Notes under the pieces: generated by a model | What the model saw: the letters and a program-made list of their open reading frames with translations, nothing else | What the model was told of the DNA's origin: nothing | The model's database searches: none | In this document: piece by piece, positions 23,099-32,712 of the stretch | Layout: every line of letters starts with the position of its first letter | How positions within the stretch are numbered: position 1 is the first letter of the stretch | NCBI GenBank assembly: GCA_902597675.1 | Contig: CACJYR010000002.1 | Location: 1 to 64,000, forward strand | From: an uncultured Pelagibacteraceae bacterium | Lineage (GTDB): Bacteria > Pseudomonadota > Alphaproteobacteria > Pelagibacterales > Pelagibacteraceae | Length of the DNA stretch: 64,000 bases | Reading direction: 5' to 3' | Made by a program: the position numbers and the translations under genes

Positions 23099-24965
23099 CT
23101 CTTCAAGTGATAATGTAAAAAAACTTAATTCTATTAATAGAAGAATGTTCATTACAGGTTCTTTGAAATTTTTTATAATGATTGGAATAGTAAGTAGATT
23201 ATTTTTCTTACAAGTTAAGGAAAACAAAAAATATTTAACTCTTTCGGATAAAAATAGAATTAGAGAATGGAAGTTAGCTCCTGTTAGGGGAGAATTTCAT
23301 GATTATTTTGGTAACATCATTGCAGGCAATTTTGAAGCTTATCAACTTCATGTAATACCAGAACAAGTTGAGGATTTTAGGTATGTTATTTATAGATTAA
23401 AAGACTTACTGGAATTATCAGATAAAGAATTTAAAAAAGTTTTAAAAAAGAAAAGTGAAATTAAACCATGGGAGACTTTAATTGTTTCAGAGAATTTAAG
23501 TTGGCAAAAATTTTCAAAGATTAATAACCACTTATATGATTTAAATGGTGTTAAACCCGTCATCTCGATTTCAAGAAACTATCCTTTTAAAGAAAACTTT
23601 ACCCATTTAATAGGCTATGTAAGTCAAGCAAACCAAGATGATATTGAAAATACTCAAGCTATAAAACAGAATTTTGTTCCAGGCTTAAAAGTTGGAAAAG
23701 TAGGTTTAGAAAAAACATTTGAGGAAAAATTAATAGGGACTAATGATATAGAAAGATATGAAGTCAATGCTTACGGTAGAAGAATTAGTCAGTTAGAATT
23801 TCAAAAAGGTCAAAAAGGTAAAACTTTAAGACTGACAATAGATACCGAAGTTCAAAAATTATCAAATGAGCTGCTAAAAGATAAAGCAGGCTCTATCTGT
23901 GTAATGGATATTTATACAGGTGCAGTAATTGCAATGCATTCTTCACCATCGTTTGATCCAAATTTATTTGTATTTGGTATTAGTCAAGATGATTGGCAAT
24001 TAATTCGAAATGATCCAATGAAACCATTAGTTAATAAAACTTTACAAGGTAATTACTCTCCAGGTTCAACGATTAAACCAATCGTTGCTTTATCTGCGTT
24101 AGAAAATGGAATTGTTAATACCAATTTTACAGTTCAATGCACTGGTAAAACAGAAATGTATGGTCAAACCTATCATTGTTGGAAAAAAAAAGGTCATGGC
24201 TATATGAGTTTGAGAAATGCGATGAAACAATCTTGTGACACTTATTTTTATGAGGTTGCCCGTAAACTTGGAGTTGATAAATTAAGTGAGACTGCAAAAA
24301 AATTTGGTCTTGGAGAAAAAGTTTTTGGCGATCTATTTGATATTGAAAAAAAAGGTTTAATTCCTAATACATTATGGAAAAAAAATGCTCTTGGTAAAGG
24401 ATGGTTGCTAGGTGAAACAATAATTACAGGAATTGGACAAGGCTACATTCAAACTACCCCAATTCAATTATGTTTGATGACGGCCCAAATTGCAAATGGA
24501 GGTTACAAAATTTATCCTCATCTTGTAGTCGATGATAAAGTTAAAGCTCAGCCAATTGATAAATTTACACCGCTTTATAAAAATTCAAAAAATATTAAGA
24601 TTGTTCAAGATGCTATTTTTGGTTCAACCAATGAAGTGATGGGTACATCTTATCGTTCAAGAATTGATAACCCAAAATATCAGTTTGCTGGTAAAACTGG
24701 AACAGCGCAGGTTAAAAAAATTACTGAGGAAGAAAGAGAATTGGATCTTAAAACATTTGAGATACCATATGAGCAAAGAGATCATGCTTTATATGTAGCT
24801 TTTGGACCATATAAAAATCCTAGATACGCTTTAAGTGTTATTGTAGAACATGGCGGAAATGGAAGTACAACAGCTGCTCCTATGGCAACCAAATTATTTA
24901 AATTAATCATTGATCGACACAAAATAAGAGAGTCATTAGGAAATAAAAAATATTTGGAGATATAG
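23091..24965 (+). CDS. mrdA: penicillin-binding protein 2, elongasome transpeptidase
   Basis: 624 residues. N-terminal membrane helix (about 20-41), pedestal/dimerisation domain, then transpeptidase motifs SPGSTIKP (active-site serine), SCDT (SxN-like position), and KTGTAQVKK (KTG). The IGYVSQAN and GKVGLEKTFEEKLIG regions are standard for PBP2. It cross-links lateral peptidoglycan together with the RodA glycosyltransferase encoded next, whose start codon follows immediately. Confidence 0.96.
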   Translation: MINSSSDNVKKLNSINRRMFITGSLKFFIMIGIVSRLFFLQVKENKKYLTLSDKNRIREWKLAPVRGEFHDYFGNIIAGNFEAYQLHVIPEQVEDFRYVIYRLKDLLELSDKEFKKVLKKKSEIKPWETLIVSENLSWQKFSKINNHLYDLNGVKPVISISRNYPFKENFTHLIGYVSQANQDDIENTQAIKQNFVPGLKVGKVGLEKTFEEKLIGTNDIERYEVNAYGRRISQLEFQKGQKGKTLRLTIDTEVQKLSNELLKDKAGSICVMDIYTGAVIAMHSSPSFDPNLFVFGISQDDWQLIRNDPMKPLVNKTLQGNYSPGSTIKPIVALSALENGIVNTNFTVQCTGKTEMYGQTYHCWKKKGHGYMSLRNAMKQSCDTYFYEVARKLGVDKLSETAKKFGLGEKVFGDLFDIEKKGLIPNTLWKKNALGKGWLLGETIITGIGQGYIQTTPIQLCLMTAQIANGGYKIYPHLVVDDKVKAQPIDKFTPLYKNSKNIKIVQDAIFGSTNEVMGTSYRSRIDNPKYQFAGKTGTAQVKKITEEERELDLKTFEIPYEQRDHALYVAFGPYKNPRYALSVIVEHGGNGSTTAAPMATKLFKLIIDRHKIRESLGNKKYLEI

Positions 24966-26093
24966 ATGTATCAGCATACAAGATTAACAACTAACAGACT
25001 TGGTTTTTTTCAAAAATTTAGAAACTTTGATTATATATTATTAGTCTGCATATTGTTGCTTGGCTTTATTAGTTTAGCAACAATGTATTCTACTGATGGT
25101 GGTGAGATTAAATTTCATACCAAAAGTCATTTTACAAAATTAGCAGTATTTACTTTAATGATGCTGGTAATGTCATTTATCAATATCAAGTATTGGTTCT
25201 CAATAGGCTACTTAGCTTATGTAGCGGTAGTAGGTTTGTTAGTTGGGACCTATTTATTCGGAATTACCTCATCAGGATCTCAAAGATGGATAAATCTATA
25301 TTTTATAAATTTACAGCCCTCAGAACTAATGAAAATATTTATCATTGTTTGTTTGGCTAAATTTTTTCATCGAATGAAGTTAGAAAATGTCAATTCAATT
25401 TATACAATTTTAACTTCTTTAACAATAATACTTTTACCAATGGGGTTAGTCATTGTACAACCAGACCTTGGAACTGCAGTTCTTATTGCTATAAGTGGAA
25501 TAGCAGTATTATGGTTTGCAGGTATTAATTATAAATATTTTATTTATACTATTCTTGGATTTATAATCTCTTTACCTTTCGTGATAGCTTTCTTGAAGCC
25601 TTATCAGAAATTGAGAGTGTTGACATTTCTAAATCCTGACAAGGATCCTCTGGGTGCTGGTTATCAAATTATTCAATCAAAAATAGCTGTGGGATCCGGA
25701 GGTATATTTGGTAAAGGTTTTTTAAAAGGTACTCAAAGTTATCTTGAATTTTTACCAGAGAAACATACTGACTTTATTTTCACTCTTTTTTCAGAAGAGT
25801 TTGGATTTGTGGGTTCCGCAATTCTTTTAGTGATTTACGCAATTATTATTTATAGAATTGTTGCAATCGGGGCTAGTTCAAGAAGTTATTTTGCAAAGGT
25901 TTTCTGTTATAGTTTTGGTGCAGCAATTTTTGTATTCATCACTATTAATATGAGTATGGTCTTGGGTTTACTACCTATAGTAGGTTCTCCTTTGCCAATC
26001 ATGTCTTATGGTGGTTCCTCAATGTTAGCAACCATGATTGGTTTTGGAATAGTCATGAGTGCCAGGGTTCACAATCAACAATTGATTGCCTAA
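24966..26093 (+). CDS. rodA: SEDS peptidoglycan glycosyltransferase RodA
   Basis: 375 residues with about ten membrane helices. SEDS motifs include GSQRWINLYFINLQPSELMK, VIVQPDLGTAVLIAISG (with the catalytic aspartate region), EKHTDFIFTLFSEEFGFVG, and the C-terminal LPIVGSPLPIMSYGGSSMLA. RodA polymerises glycan strands for PBP2. Last gene of the elongasome cluster; a 49-bp gap follows before an unrelated oxidoreductase gene. Confidence 0.96.
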   Translation: MYQHTRLTTNRLGFFQKFRNFDYILLVCILLLGFISLATMYSTDGGEIKFHTKSHFTKLAVFTLMMLVMSFINIKYWFSIGYLAYVAVVGLLVGTYLFGITSSGSQRWINLYFINLQPSELMKIFIIVCLAKFFHRMKLENVNSIYTILTSLTIILLPMGLVIVQPDLGTAVLIAISGIAVLWFAGINYKYFIYTILGFIISLPFVIAFLKPYQKLRVLTFLNPDKDPLGAGYQIIQSKIAVGSGGIFGKGFLKGTQSYLEFLPEKHTDFIFTLFSEEFGFVGSAILLVIYAIIIYRIVAIGASSRSYFAKVFCYSFGAAIFVFITINMSMVLGLLPIVGSPLPIMSYGGSSMLATMIGFGIVMSARVHNQQLIA

Positions 26094-26142
26094 GTATAAT
26101 TTGTCGCTTAACTTATTTGATAGATAGATTGTATATTTTTCT

Positions 26143-27384
26143 ATGAGTAAAAATTTACATGTTGGGATTGTTGGCTCGGGTATTCAAGGAGTATCAAACG
26201 CTTTATTTCTTCAAAAAAAGGGTTTTGAGGTAACTATATTTGATAGAGATAATCCAGGCAGCCCAGCGGCTTCATATGGGAATGCTGGCCACTTTTCTCC
26301 TTATGCTTCGCTATCACTGAATAGAACTGATGTTCTTGCTGACGTGCCAGCGATGTTATTGAGTTCAACAGGCCCGCTAGCTCTGAAATGGAATTATGTA
26401 CCAAAAATGTTGCCTTGGTTTTTCAAATTCATATTAAATACTACTAAAAATAAGATGATGCACACTGCAAGAAACATGCATCAAATTTTAGACTTAGCAT
26501 TACCAGCATATGATGAACTTTTTGATGAAATAAATTTAGATGGTCTCGTCGAAAACAAAGGCATTCTATATATTTGGAATGATAAAGACTTAAAGAGTAG
26601 AGAGTTGGAAATTAAAGTCAGAGATGAACTTGGTGTAAAACAACAACTTGTTACTAAGTCTGAAATTCATGATTTAGAACCTAATATAAAACCTTTTTAT
26701 CATGCAGGAGTTTATTACCCATACGCAAGGCACGCTCGGAACCCAAAAAAAATATTACTTAAATTATTTGATTTATTTTTAAAAAAAGGTGGAAAGTTTG
26801 AAAAGAAAAATATTAATGATATTCAGTTTGATACAGAAAAACCTGTTTTTATTTCTGATGGTGAAAGATATACTTTTGATAAAATTATAATTGCTTGTGG
26901 AGCTTTCTCAAAAAAATTAACAGATAATTTAGGTGAGCGAATTCCACTCGATACGGAAAGAGGTTATCATGTTCATTTCAAAGATTGTGATCATCTTTTA
27001 AGTAGACCGGTAATTTTTTCTAATAGAGGATTTGGTATCACCCCTATGGAACAGGGTTTAAGAGTGGTTGGTACTGTTGAATTTGGTGGATTAAATAATC
27101 CACTCTCTAAATCAAGAATTAAAAATTTAATTAGTAATGCTAAGTATATGTTAGGAGATCTTCCAGAACATGAGGATGAATGGTTAGGTTTTAGACCTAC
27201 GCTGCCAGATTTTTTACCTGTTATGGGACCCTCAAAAAATTATAAAAATGTATTTTATTGTTTTGGTCATCATCATTTGGGATGGACATTAGGTCCAATT
27301 TCTGGAAAGATTGTCTCCGGAATGATAGCTAAAGAAAACACAAATCTAAATTTAGATCCTTATAGCTCAGTAAGATTTAGTTAA
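26143..27384 (+). CDS. DadA-like FAD-dependent D-amino-acid dehydrogenase/oxidase
   Basis: 413 residues. N-terminal dinucleotide-binding motif GIVGSGIQGVSNALFLQKKG, then GSPAASYGNAGHFSPYA, a FAD-contact stretch characteristic of the DadA/DAO family, and the C-terminal GHHHLGWTLGPISGKIV. DadA proteins deaminate D-amino acids at the membrane, feeding electrons to the quinone pool. Substrate here is unproven; D-amino-acid recycling would fit the preceding peptidoglycan genes, but this may be mere adjacency. Followed after 4 bp by an EamA transporter gene. Confidence 0.8.
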   Translation: MSKNLHVGIVGSGIQGVSNALFLQKKGFEVTIFDRDNPGSPAASYGNAGHFSPYASLSLNRTDVLADVPAMLLSSTGPLALKWNYVPKMLPWFFKFILNTTKNKMMHTARNMHQILDLALPAYDELFDEINLDGLVENKGILYIWNDKDLKSRELEIKVRDELGVKQQLVTKSEIHDLEPNIKPFYHAGVYYPYARHARNPKKILLKLFDLFLKKGGKFEKKNINDIQFDTEKPVFISDGERYTFDKIIIACGAFSKKLTDNLGERIPLDTERGYHVHFKDCDHLLSRPVIFSNRGFGITPMEQGLRVVGTVEFGGLNNPLSKSRIKNLISNAKYMLGDLPEHEDEWLGFRPTLPDFLPVMGPSKNYKNVFYCFGHHHLGWTLGPISGKIVSGMIAKENTNLNLDPYSSVRFS

Positions 27385-27388
27385 TCAA

Positions 27389-28282
27389 ATGCAAAATACT
27401 AAGGCATACATAATGCTAGTATGTGCAACATTATTTTGGGCAGGAAACTTTACATTAGCAAAGCTTGCTTATTTAGAAAATATACCTCCCAACTCACTCG
27501 CATTTTTAAGGTGGTGCCTAGTATGGATAATATTACTTCCCTTCACCTATAAAGAGATATTAAAATTAAAAAATCAAATTAAAGGAAATTTATCATTATT
27601 TCTTATTTTAGGTTCTACTAGTGTATGTATATTTACTTCTTTTACTTATAACGCTTTAAATTACACTCAAGTAATTAATGCATCACTTTTTAATACCGCT
27701 ATACCTGTAACAATAATTTTAGTTTGTTTTTTATTAAAAATTGAAAAAACAAATATTTTTCAAATATCTGGATTAGTCATTTCAGTTTTAGGAATTTTAG
27801 CTATTATTACTAAACTTGATCTAAATATTTTACTTACCTTAAATTTTAACAAAGGCGATTTATTTATGGTCGGAGCAATTATTGCTTGGGGAATATATTC
27901 TGCATATTTGAGAAAAAGAACCTTTGAAGTATCTTTACTTGCTCTTGTCCATATAATTTGCACATTTGGATTAATTTTTCTTTTGCCTCTATTTATTTTA
28001 GATATGACACAAGGCAAAATTATTGAGATGAGTAGTAATTTTTTTTATATTTTAGCTTATGTTGCAATATTTCCAAGTATTGGCTCTTACTATTGTTGGG
28101 CTGGCGCTGTTTCAATCATTGGGGCAAATCGAGCTGGAATATTTTTATCTTTAATTCCATTATTTAGCACTTTGATGGCGATATTCTTTTATAATGAGCA
28201 GTTTCAATTTTTTCACTTGATTGGGGCAATTTTAATTATATTAGGTTTATTTTTATCAAATAAAGAAATTAAAAATGCTTAA
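27389..28282 (+). CDS. EamA/DMT family transporter
   Basis: 297 residues with ten predicted membrane segments arranged as two EamA repeats. The first begins AYIMLVCATLFWAGNFTLAK and contains NSLAFLRWCLVW; the second begins GDLFMVGAIIAWGIYSAYLR. Such proteins export or import amino acids and other metabolites; direction and substrate are unknown. Overlaps the following dehydrogenase gene by 8 bp. Confidence 0.85.
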   Translation: MQNTKAYIMLVCATLFWAGNFTLAKLAYLENIPPNSLAFLRWCLVWIILLPFTYKEILKLKNQIKGNLSLFLILGSTSVCIFTSFTYNALNYTQVINASLFNTAIPVTIILVCFLLKIEKTNIFQISGLVISVLGILAIITKLDLNILLTLNFNKGDLFMVGAIIAWGIYSAYLRKRTFEVSLLALVHIICTFGLIFLLPLFILDMTQGKIIEMSSNFFYILAYVAIFPSIGSYYCWAGAVSIIGANRAGIFLSLIPLFSTLMAIFFYNEQFQFFHLIGAILIILGLFLSNKEIKNA

Positions 28283-29225
28283 AGTTGCAATATTAGACGA
28301 CTATCAAAATGTTTCTCAACAATTTGTTGATCTCGAAAAACTTGCAGGAAAATATGAAATCAAAATTTTTAGTGAGCCATTTGAGGATGAGGCTGATGTC
28401 ATAGATAAATTGGCTGATTTTGAGGCATTATTAGTCATGAGAGAACGAACCCCCATTACAAAAAATATTATAGAGAATTTATCTAAGCTAAAATTTATAA
28501 TTACCAGTGGCTTGAGAAATAAATCAATTGACTTGGATGCCGCAAAAAAAAGAAAGATTATAGTTAGTGGAACAGAAAGTAATTTAAACCCAACGCCAGA
28601 ATTAACTTGGGCTTTAATTCTTGGGTTAGCCAGAAATATTAAAGAGGAAATAGATAATATGTATCAGGGTTATTGGCAAACATCAGTTGGTGTTGAACTC
28701 AAAGGAAAAATCCTAGGATTAATTGGACTTGGAAAAGTAGGTTCTCAAGTTGCAAAAATAGGGAAAGCTTTTGGTATGGAGGTAATGGCTTGGAGCGAAA
28801 ATCTTAGTCTTGATAAATGTAAAGAGCTAGATGTTTTACCTTGTTCCAAAGAGGATTTGATTAAGAATTCTGATTTCTTGTCAATTCATGTTCAAGGTGG
28901 TGAAAGATATAAAGATTGTATTACTTTGAAAGAACTAGATAAAATGAAAAAAACTTCTTTTTTAATTAATACCTCAAGGGGTCCAATTGTTAATGAAAAT
29001 GATTTGATCATTGCTCTATCTACAAATGTAATTGCAGGTGCTGGATTAGATGTTTATGAGAAAGAACCTTTGCCAGAGAATAACAAACTAAGATTTTTGC
29101 CTAATGCTTTGTTAACTCCTCATTTAGGATATGTCACTGCAGAAAATTATAATGTCTATTATAGTCAAATGATCGAGTCACTCGAAGCCTGTACAAGTGG
29201 CAAGCCAATCCGAGTAATCGAATAG
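28275..29225 (+). CDS. D-isomer-specific 2-hydroxyacid dehydrogenase (SerA-like)
   Basis: 316 residues. The NAD-binding motif GLIGLGKVGSQVAKIGKAFG sits mid-protein, with the catalytic Arg in the TSGLRNKSIDLDAAKKR segment context, INTSRGPIVNENDL, the AGAGLDVYEKEPLP glutamate motif and catalytic His in LTPHLGYVTAENY. It reduces or oxidises a 2-hydroxy/2-keto acid; the short length without an ACT domain argues against a regulated phosphoglycerate dehydrogenase. Lies in a tight run of metabolic genes from 26.1 to 30.5 kb. Confidence 0.85.
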   Translation: MLKVAILDDYQNVSQQFVDLEKLAGKYEIKIFSEPFEDEADVIDKLADFEALLVMRERTPITKNIIENLSKLKFIITSGLRNKSIDLDAAKKRKIIVSGTESNLNPTPELTWALILGLARNIKEEIDNMYQGYWQTSVGVELKGKILGLIGLGKVGSQVAKIGKAFGMEVMAWSENLSLDKCKELDVLPCSKEDLIKNSDFLSIHVQGGERYKDCITLKELDKMKKTSFLINTSRGPIVNENDLIIALSTNVIAGAGLDVYEKEPLPENNKLRFLPNALLTPHLGYVTAENYNVYYSQMIESLEACTSGKPIRVIE

Positions 29226-29227
29226 AT

Positions 29228-30121
29228 ATGGATTTATCAGTTGTAAATCACGAAGATTATTTTGCCAAAATTGGTGATGATCATAAGTTTCCAATTAATA
29301 AATTTGGAGAACTTGCAAAATATTTAATTGATAAAAAGATAGTTAAAAAATTTCATCAACCATATGCATGCTCTGACGAAACTTTAAAAAGAGCTCATTC
29401 TGAAAAATATATAAAAGATGTTAAAAATAAAACATTAGATCAAAATACAATTAAGAAAATTGGTTTTCCATTAGTGGATAGTGTCATTCAAAGATCATTA
29501 GTTGCTACAGGAGGCACAGTGCTAGCAACAAAACTTGCAATTAAAAATGGTGTTGCATGTAATACTGCTGGTGGTAGTCACCACGCAAATTATGATGGGG
29601 GTGCAGGTTATTGTGTGTTCAATGACGTAGCAGTTGCTGCTCAATATTTGCTTGATAGAGGTTTAGCTGGCAGAATTTTAATTGTTGATTTAGATGTTCA
29701 CCAGGGAAATGGTAATGCAGATATTTTTACTAATAACAAAAATGTATTTACATTTAGTATGCACTCTAAGTCAAACTATCCCGCAAAAAAATCAATCAGT
29801 GACCTAGATGTTGAACTTGATGATAATATGGAGGATGCTCAATATATAAAGATTCTTGATTTCTATTTAAATCAATTAAACGAAGAAAATTTTGATTTTG
29901 TCTTTTATATTGCGGGCGTAGATATTCACTATAACGATCGTTTAGGAAAACTTAAAATTTCCGATGAGGGAATTAGAAAAAGAGATGAAATGGTAACAAA
30001 AAATTTCTTTTCACAAGGAGTACCTTTGTGTGGTGTGCTAGGTGGTGGTTATAATAAAGATTTTAATAAGCTTGTTGAATTACATTCTATTTTACATCAA
30101 TCCTGTGCTAAATTAATTTAA
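29228..30121 (+). CDS. histone-deacetylase superfamily (AcuC/Apah-like) amidohydrolase
   Basis: 297 residues. Family zinc-site motifs are present: NTAGGSHHANYDGGAGYCVF (tandem active-site histidines), ILIVDLDVHQGNGNADIF (metal-binding D-x-H), FYIAGVDIHYNDRLG and GGGYNKDF. Bacterial members hydrolyse acetylated polyamines, acetylated lysine or similar amides. The substrate is unknown. Overlaps msrB by one base. Confidence 0.88.
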   Translation: MDLSVVNHEDYFAKIGDDHKFPINKFGELAKYLIDKKIVKKFHQPYACSDETLKRAHSEKYIKDVKNKTLDQNTIKKIGFPLVDSVIQRSLVATGGTVLATKLAIKNGVACNTAGGSHHANYDGGAGYCVFNDVAVAAQYLLDRGLAGRILIVDLDVHQGNGNADIFTNNKNVFTFSMHSKSNYPAKKSISDLDVELDDNMEDAQYIKILDFYLNQLNEENFDFVFYIAGVDIHYNDRLGKLKISDEGIRKRDEMVTKNFFSQGVPLCGVLGGGYNKDFNKLVELHSILHQSCAKLI

Positions 30122-30492
30122 TGACTAAAAAGAATCCCAACTTAACTGCTGAGCAAAAATTAGTAATGTTTGAAGAGGGCACTGAGCGCGCTGGAAGTAG
30201 CGAACTCAATAATGAAAAACGAGAAGGTAGCTATCATTGTGCAAATTGTGGAATAAAATTATTCGACTCTGATGCAAAATATGAAAGCGGATCGGGGTGG
30301 CCATCATTTTATCAATCTTTACCCGATGTCTTTGAAACTAAAACTGACTATTTGATTGGTTATGCACGAACAGAATATCATTGTAAAAATTGTTATGCCC
30401 ATCATGGACATATTTTTGATGATGGTCCTCAACCTACAGGCAAAAGATATTGTAACAATGGTGTTTGCCTAGTATTTCATGAAAAAAAATAA
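30121..30492 (+). CDS. msrB: peptide-methionine (R)-S-oxide reductase MsrB
   Basis: 123 residues, cytosolic (no signal peptide). Two zinc-binding C-x-x-C pairs (YHCANCG and YHCKNCYAHHGHIF), SGSGWPSFYQ and the catalytic cysteine in TGKRYCNNGVCLVF. The usual Asn-Ser after the catalytic Cys reads NNGVC here, with an additional cysteine four residues after the active one. It repairs methionine-R-sulfoxide in oxidised proteins. Confidence 0.93.
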   Translation: MTKKNPNLTAEQKLVMFEEGTERAGSSELNNEKREGSYHCANCGIKLFDSDAKYESGSGWPSFYQSLPDVFETKTDYLIGYARTEYHCKNCYAHHGHIFDDGPQPTGKRYCNNGVCLVFHEKK

Positions 30493-30495
30493 GAC

Positions 30496-30837
30496 ATGAT
30501 TTTAAAGTATATAAGTTTTTTAATTGGTCTAACCTGGTCTTACTCTTTAATAAAGACACAATCTATTTTTAGTAAAAAAGCAGGTCTAATATTTAAGATT
30601 TTTATTTCCAAAGTTTCTTGGTTAACTTTTATCGCTGCAATTTATTTTGGATATAAGAATTTTACAATTGAATATATTTTAATTGGGATTGTAATTTCAG
30701 TTGCGTTAGTTCATGTGGGATTTATATTCTTAGGTAAATTTTTAAAAATAAAATTTACTGAAAAACAATTACTTCTTGCAAAAAACTTTTTTGAATACTC
30801 ACTGATTGTGTGGGTTCTATATTATCTTTTCTATTAA
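30496..30837 (+). CDS. small integral membrane protein, unknown function
   Basis: 113 residues with four hydrophobic segments (for example ISFLIGLTWSYSLI, SWLTFIAAIYFGY, IGIVISVALVHVGFIFLG and FFEYSLIVWVLYYLFY). No family recognised. Starts 3 bp after msrB, so it probably shares that transcript; a 72-bp gap separates it from pilT. Confidence 0.65.
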   Translation: MILKYISFLIGLTWSYSLIKTQSIFSKKAGLIFKIFISKVSWLTFIAAIYFGYKNFTIEYILIGIVISVALVHVGFIFLGKFLKIKFTEKQLLLAKNFFEYSLIVWVLYYLFY

Positions 30838-30909
30838 ATAATTACCTATTTTGGTCGCTCTTGGGTAACTAAATATTGTTTTTTCTAAAAATTATATATA
30901 AAATTTAGT

Positions 30910-31923
30910 ATGTTTGAAAAATTAGAAGAACTAGCAAAAAATAATAAAAAAATTTCTGACTTTCATATTAGGACAGGCTGGCCACTAGCTTATCGACAAA
31001 CAGGTGAAATTCATAAAATACCTGATGTGTTGGTAAAAGCTCAAGACCTTCAAGATTTATTATCTACCAATTGTAATGAAATTGAATTGAAAAGATTTCA
31101 GGACACCCATGAACTAGACTCATCAGTAACATTAAGTGGACTAAGATTTAGAGCAAACTTTTATAAAACAATTCAAGGTCCAGCTGCAGTATTAAGAAGA
31201 GTGGAAAGTGTAATTCCAACAATGGATCAATTTGATTTACCTCCAGTGCTTTATGATATTATAGATATGCATAAAGGACTTGTATTAGTAACAGGTCCTA
31301 CAGGATCTGGTAAGTCAACCACACTTGCTGCAATTGTAAATGAGATTAACAAAACGAGAACTTCAAACATTATAACTGTAGAGGATCCTGTTGAGTTTAT
31401 TCATAAAGACCTAAAGAGTATCGTTTCTCATAGAGAAGTTGGTAAACAAACGCAGACTTTTGCAACAGCTTTAAAAGCTGCTCTTCGAGAAGATCCAGAT
31501 GTAATTTTAGTTGGAGAGATGAGAGATTTAGAGACAGTTTCTCTTGCACTAACTGCTGCTGAAACTGGACACTTAGTTTTTGGTACATTGCACACCAGTG
31601 GTGCACCTAGTACCATCAATAGGATTATTGATGTATTTCCACCAGAACAACAAGCTCAAATACGAGCACAGATTTCTACATCTTTAAAAATGGTAGTAAC
31701 TCAAAGACTTCTTAAAACAAAAGATGGTCAAGGCCGTTGTGGTGCTTTCGAAGTGATGAAGTGTACACCTCCAATTCAAAACTTGATAAGAGAATCTAAA
31801 ATTCATCAAATCCCAAGCATTATGCAAACTGCTGTAAAAGATGGTATGATTACAATGACCAAATCTTTAGAAGATTTAGTAAAAGCAGGAAAGATAGATG
31901 CGAACGCAGGACGAGAAAATTAA
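30910..31923 (+). CDS. pilT: type IV pilus retraction ATPase PilT
   Basis: 337 residues. N-terminal PAS-like domain (SDFHIRTGWPLAYRQTGEI), Walker A GPTGSGKSTTLAAIV, Asp box, VILVGEMRDLETVSLALTAA (Walker B glutamate) and His box GHLVFGTLHTSGA, then the family-typical IDVFPPEQQAQIRAQ. PilT depolymerises the pilus for twitching or DNA uptake; its presence implies a retractile pilus. It opens the first pilus block and overlaps the first prepilin gene by 26 bp. No pilU paralogue is seen. Confidence 0.93.
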   Translation: MFEKLEELAKNNKKISDFHIRTGWPLAYRQTGEIHKIPDVLVKAQDLQDLLSTNCNEIELKRFQDTHELDSSVTLSGLRFRANFYKTIQGPAAVLRRVESVIPTMDQFDLPPVLYDIIDMHKGLVLVTGPTGSGKSTTLAAIVNEINKTRTSNIITVEDPVEFIHKDLKSIVSHREVGKQTQTFATALKAALREDPDVILVGEMRDLETVSLALTAAETGHLVFGTLHTSGAPSTINRIIDVFPPEQQAQIRAQISTSLKMVVTQRLLKTKDGQGRCGAFEVMKCTPPIQNLIRESKIHQIPSIMQTAVKDGMITMTKSLEDLVKAGKIDANAGREN

Positions 31924-32710
31924 AGGTTTTAACCTTCTTGAATTAATTGTTGTTGTTGTAATCATAGGAGTGATATCAGCAGTTGGTTATCCAAACTTTA
32001 GTAAGTGGCGAAAAGATAGAGAAGCACGAGACGCAGTAATAAAAATTAAAACTTTAATACAAGGTATATATTCACAAACCCAAAGAGGGCAATACGCTTT
32101 TGTTCAGGTTCATATATCAGAAGAAGCTGATGGAGCAGATCGAAATTTAATTGTTACATCTAAAGGAATGAAACCACAAACATTAGCAAACTTATTAAAC
32201 GATGAAGATAGTGACTGGTGGATAGCTAGAGATGATCCAGAATCGGATACGACTTTTATAGAGCCTGATTATGCAAATATATGTCAAATAGAGGATGATC
32301 CATCCCTCCTTCGTTGGGATGATGACCCAGATCAAGGTTCTGACAATATTGAAGTACGACAAATAGTTTTTGAAAATGTAACCACAAATTGGACAGATAA
32401 CACTGGGGCAATTTGTTTTGGTAAAAATGACCGATGGTTCAGTGGCAATGGTCAACTTGCTTCTCAGAATAACAATGATGTAGTTGTTGATAATTATTTA
32501 TTTATTTGTGATAGATCTAATAAGTATAACACAAGCATAAGCTGCAATGTGGATGGAGCGGGCAATCCAGATACAGAGCACGGTTATTTATATGCTATTG
32601 AATGGTCAAGATTTGGTAATATCACATATGAAAAATTTAAAAACACCTATCAAATTAATCCTCAGAATGGCGAAAAAGAATGGACCGGTGGGAATTGGGT
32701 CGCTCAATAA
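31898..32710 (+). CDS. minor prepilin, FimU/GspH-like
   Basis: 270 residues. Class III signal peptide with cleavage after Gly in IKG^FNLLELIVVVVIIG, with Glu at +5, followed by the hydrophobic helix and SAVGYPNFSKWRKDREARDA, as in FimT/GspH-type minor pilins. The globular part is acidic and has six cysteines (CQIEDD, ICFGK, ICDRS, SCNVD among them), suggesting disulfides. Minor pilins prime pilus assembly with PilY1 at the tip. Start chosen at 31898, inside the pilT end, because it places the prepilin leader at a normal short length. Confidence 0.82.
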   Translation: MRTQDEKIKGFNLLELIVVVVIIGVISAVGYPNFSKWRKDREARDAVIKIKTLIQGIYSQTQRGQYAFVQVHISEEADGADRNLIVTSKGMKPQTLANLLNDEDSDWWIARDDPESDTTFIEPDYANICQIEDDPSLLRWDDDPDQGSDNIEVRQIVFENVTTNWTDNTGAICFGKNDRWFSGNGQLASQNNNDVVVDNYLFICDRSNKYNTSISCNVDGAGNPDTEHGYLYAIEWSRFGNITYEKFKNTYQINPQNGEKEWTGGNWVAQ

Positions 32711-32712
32711 AT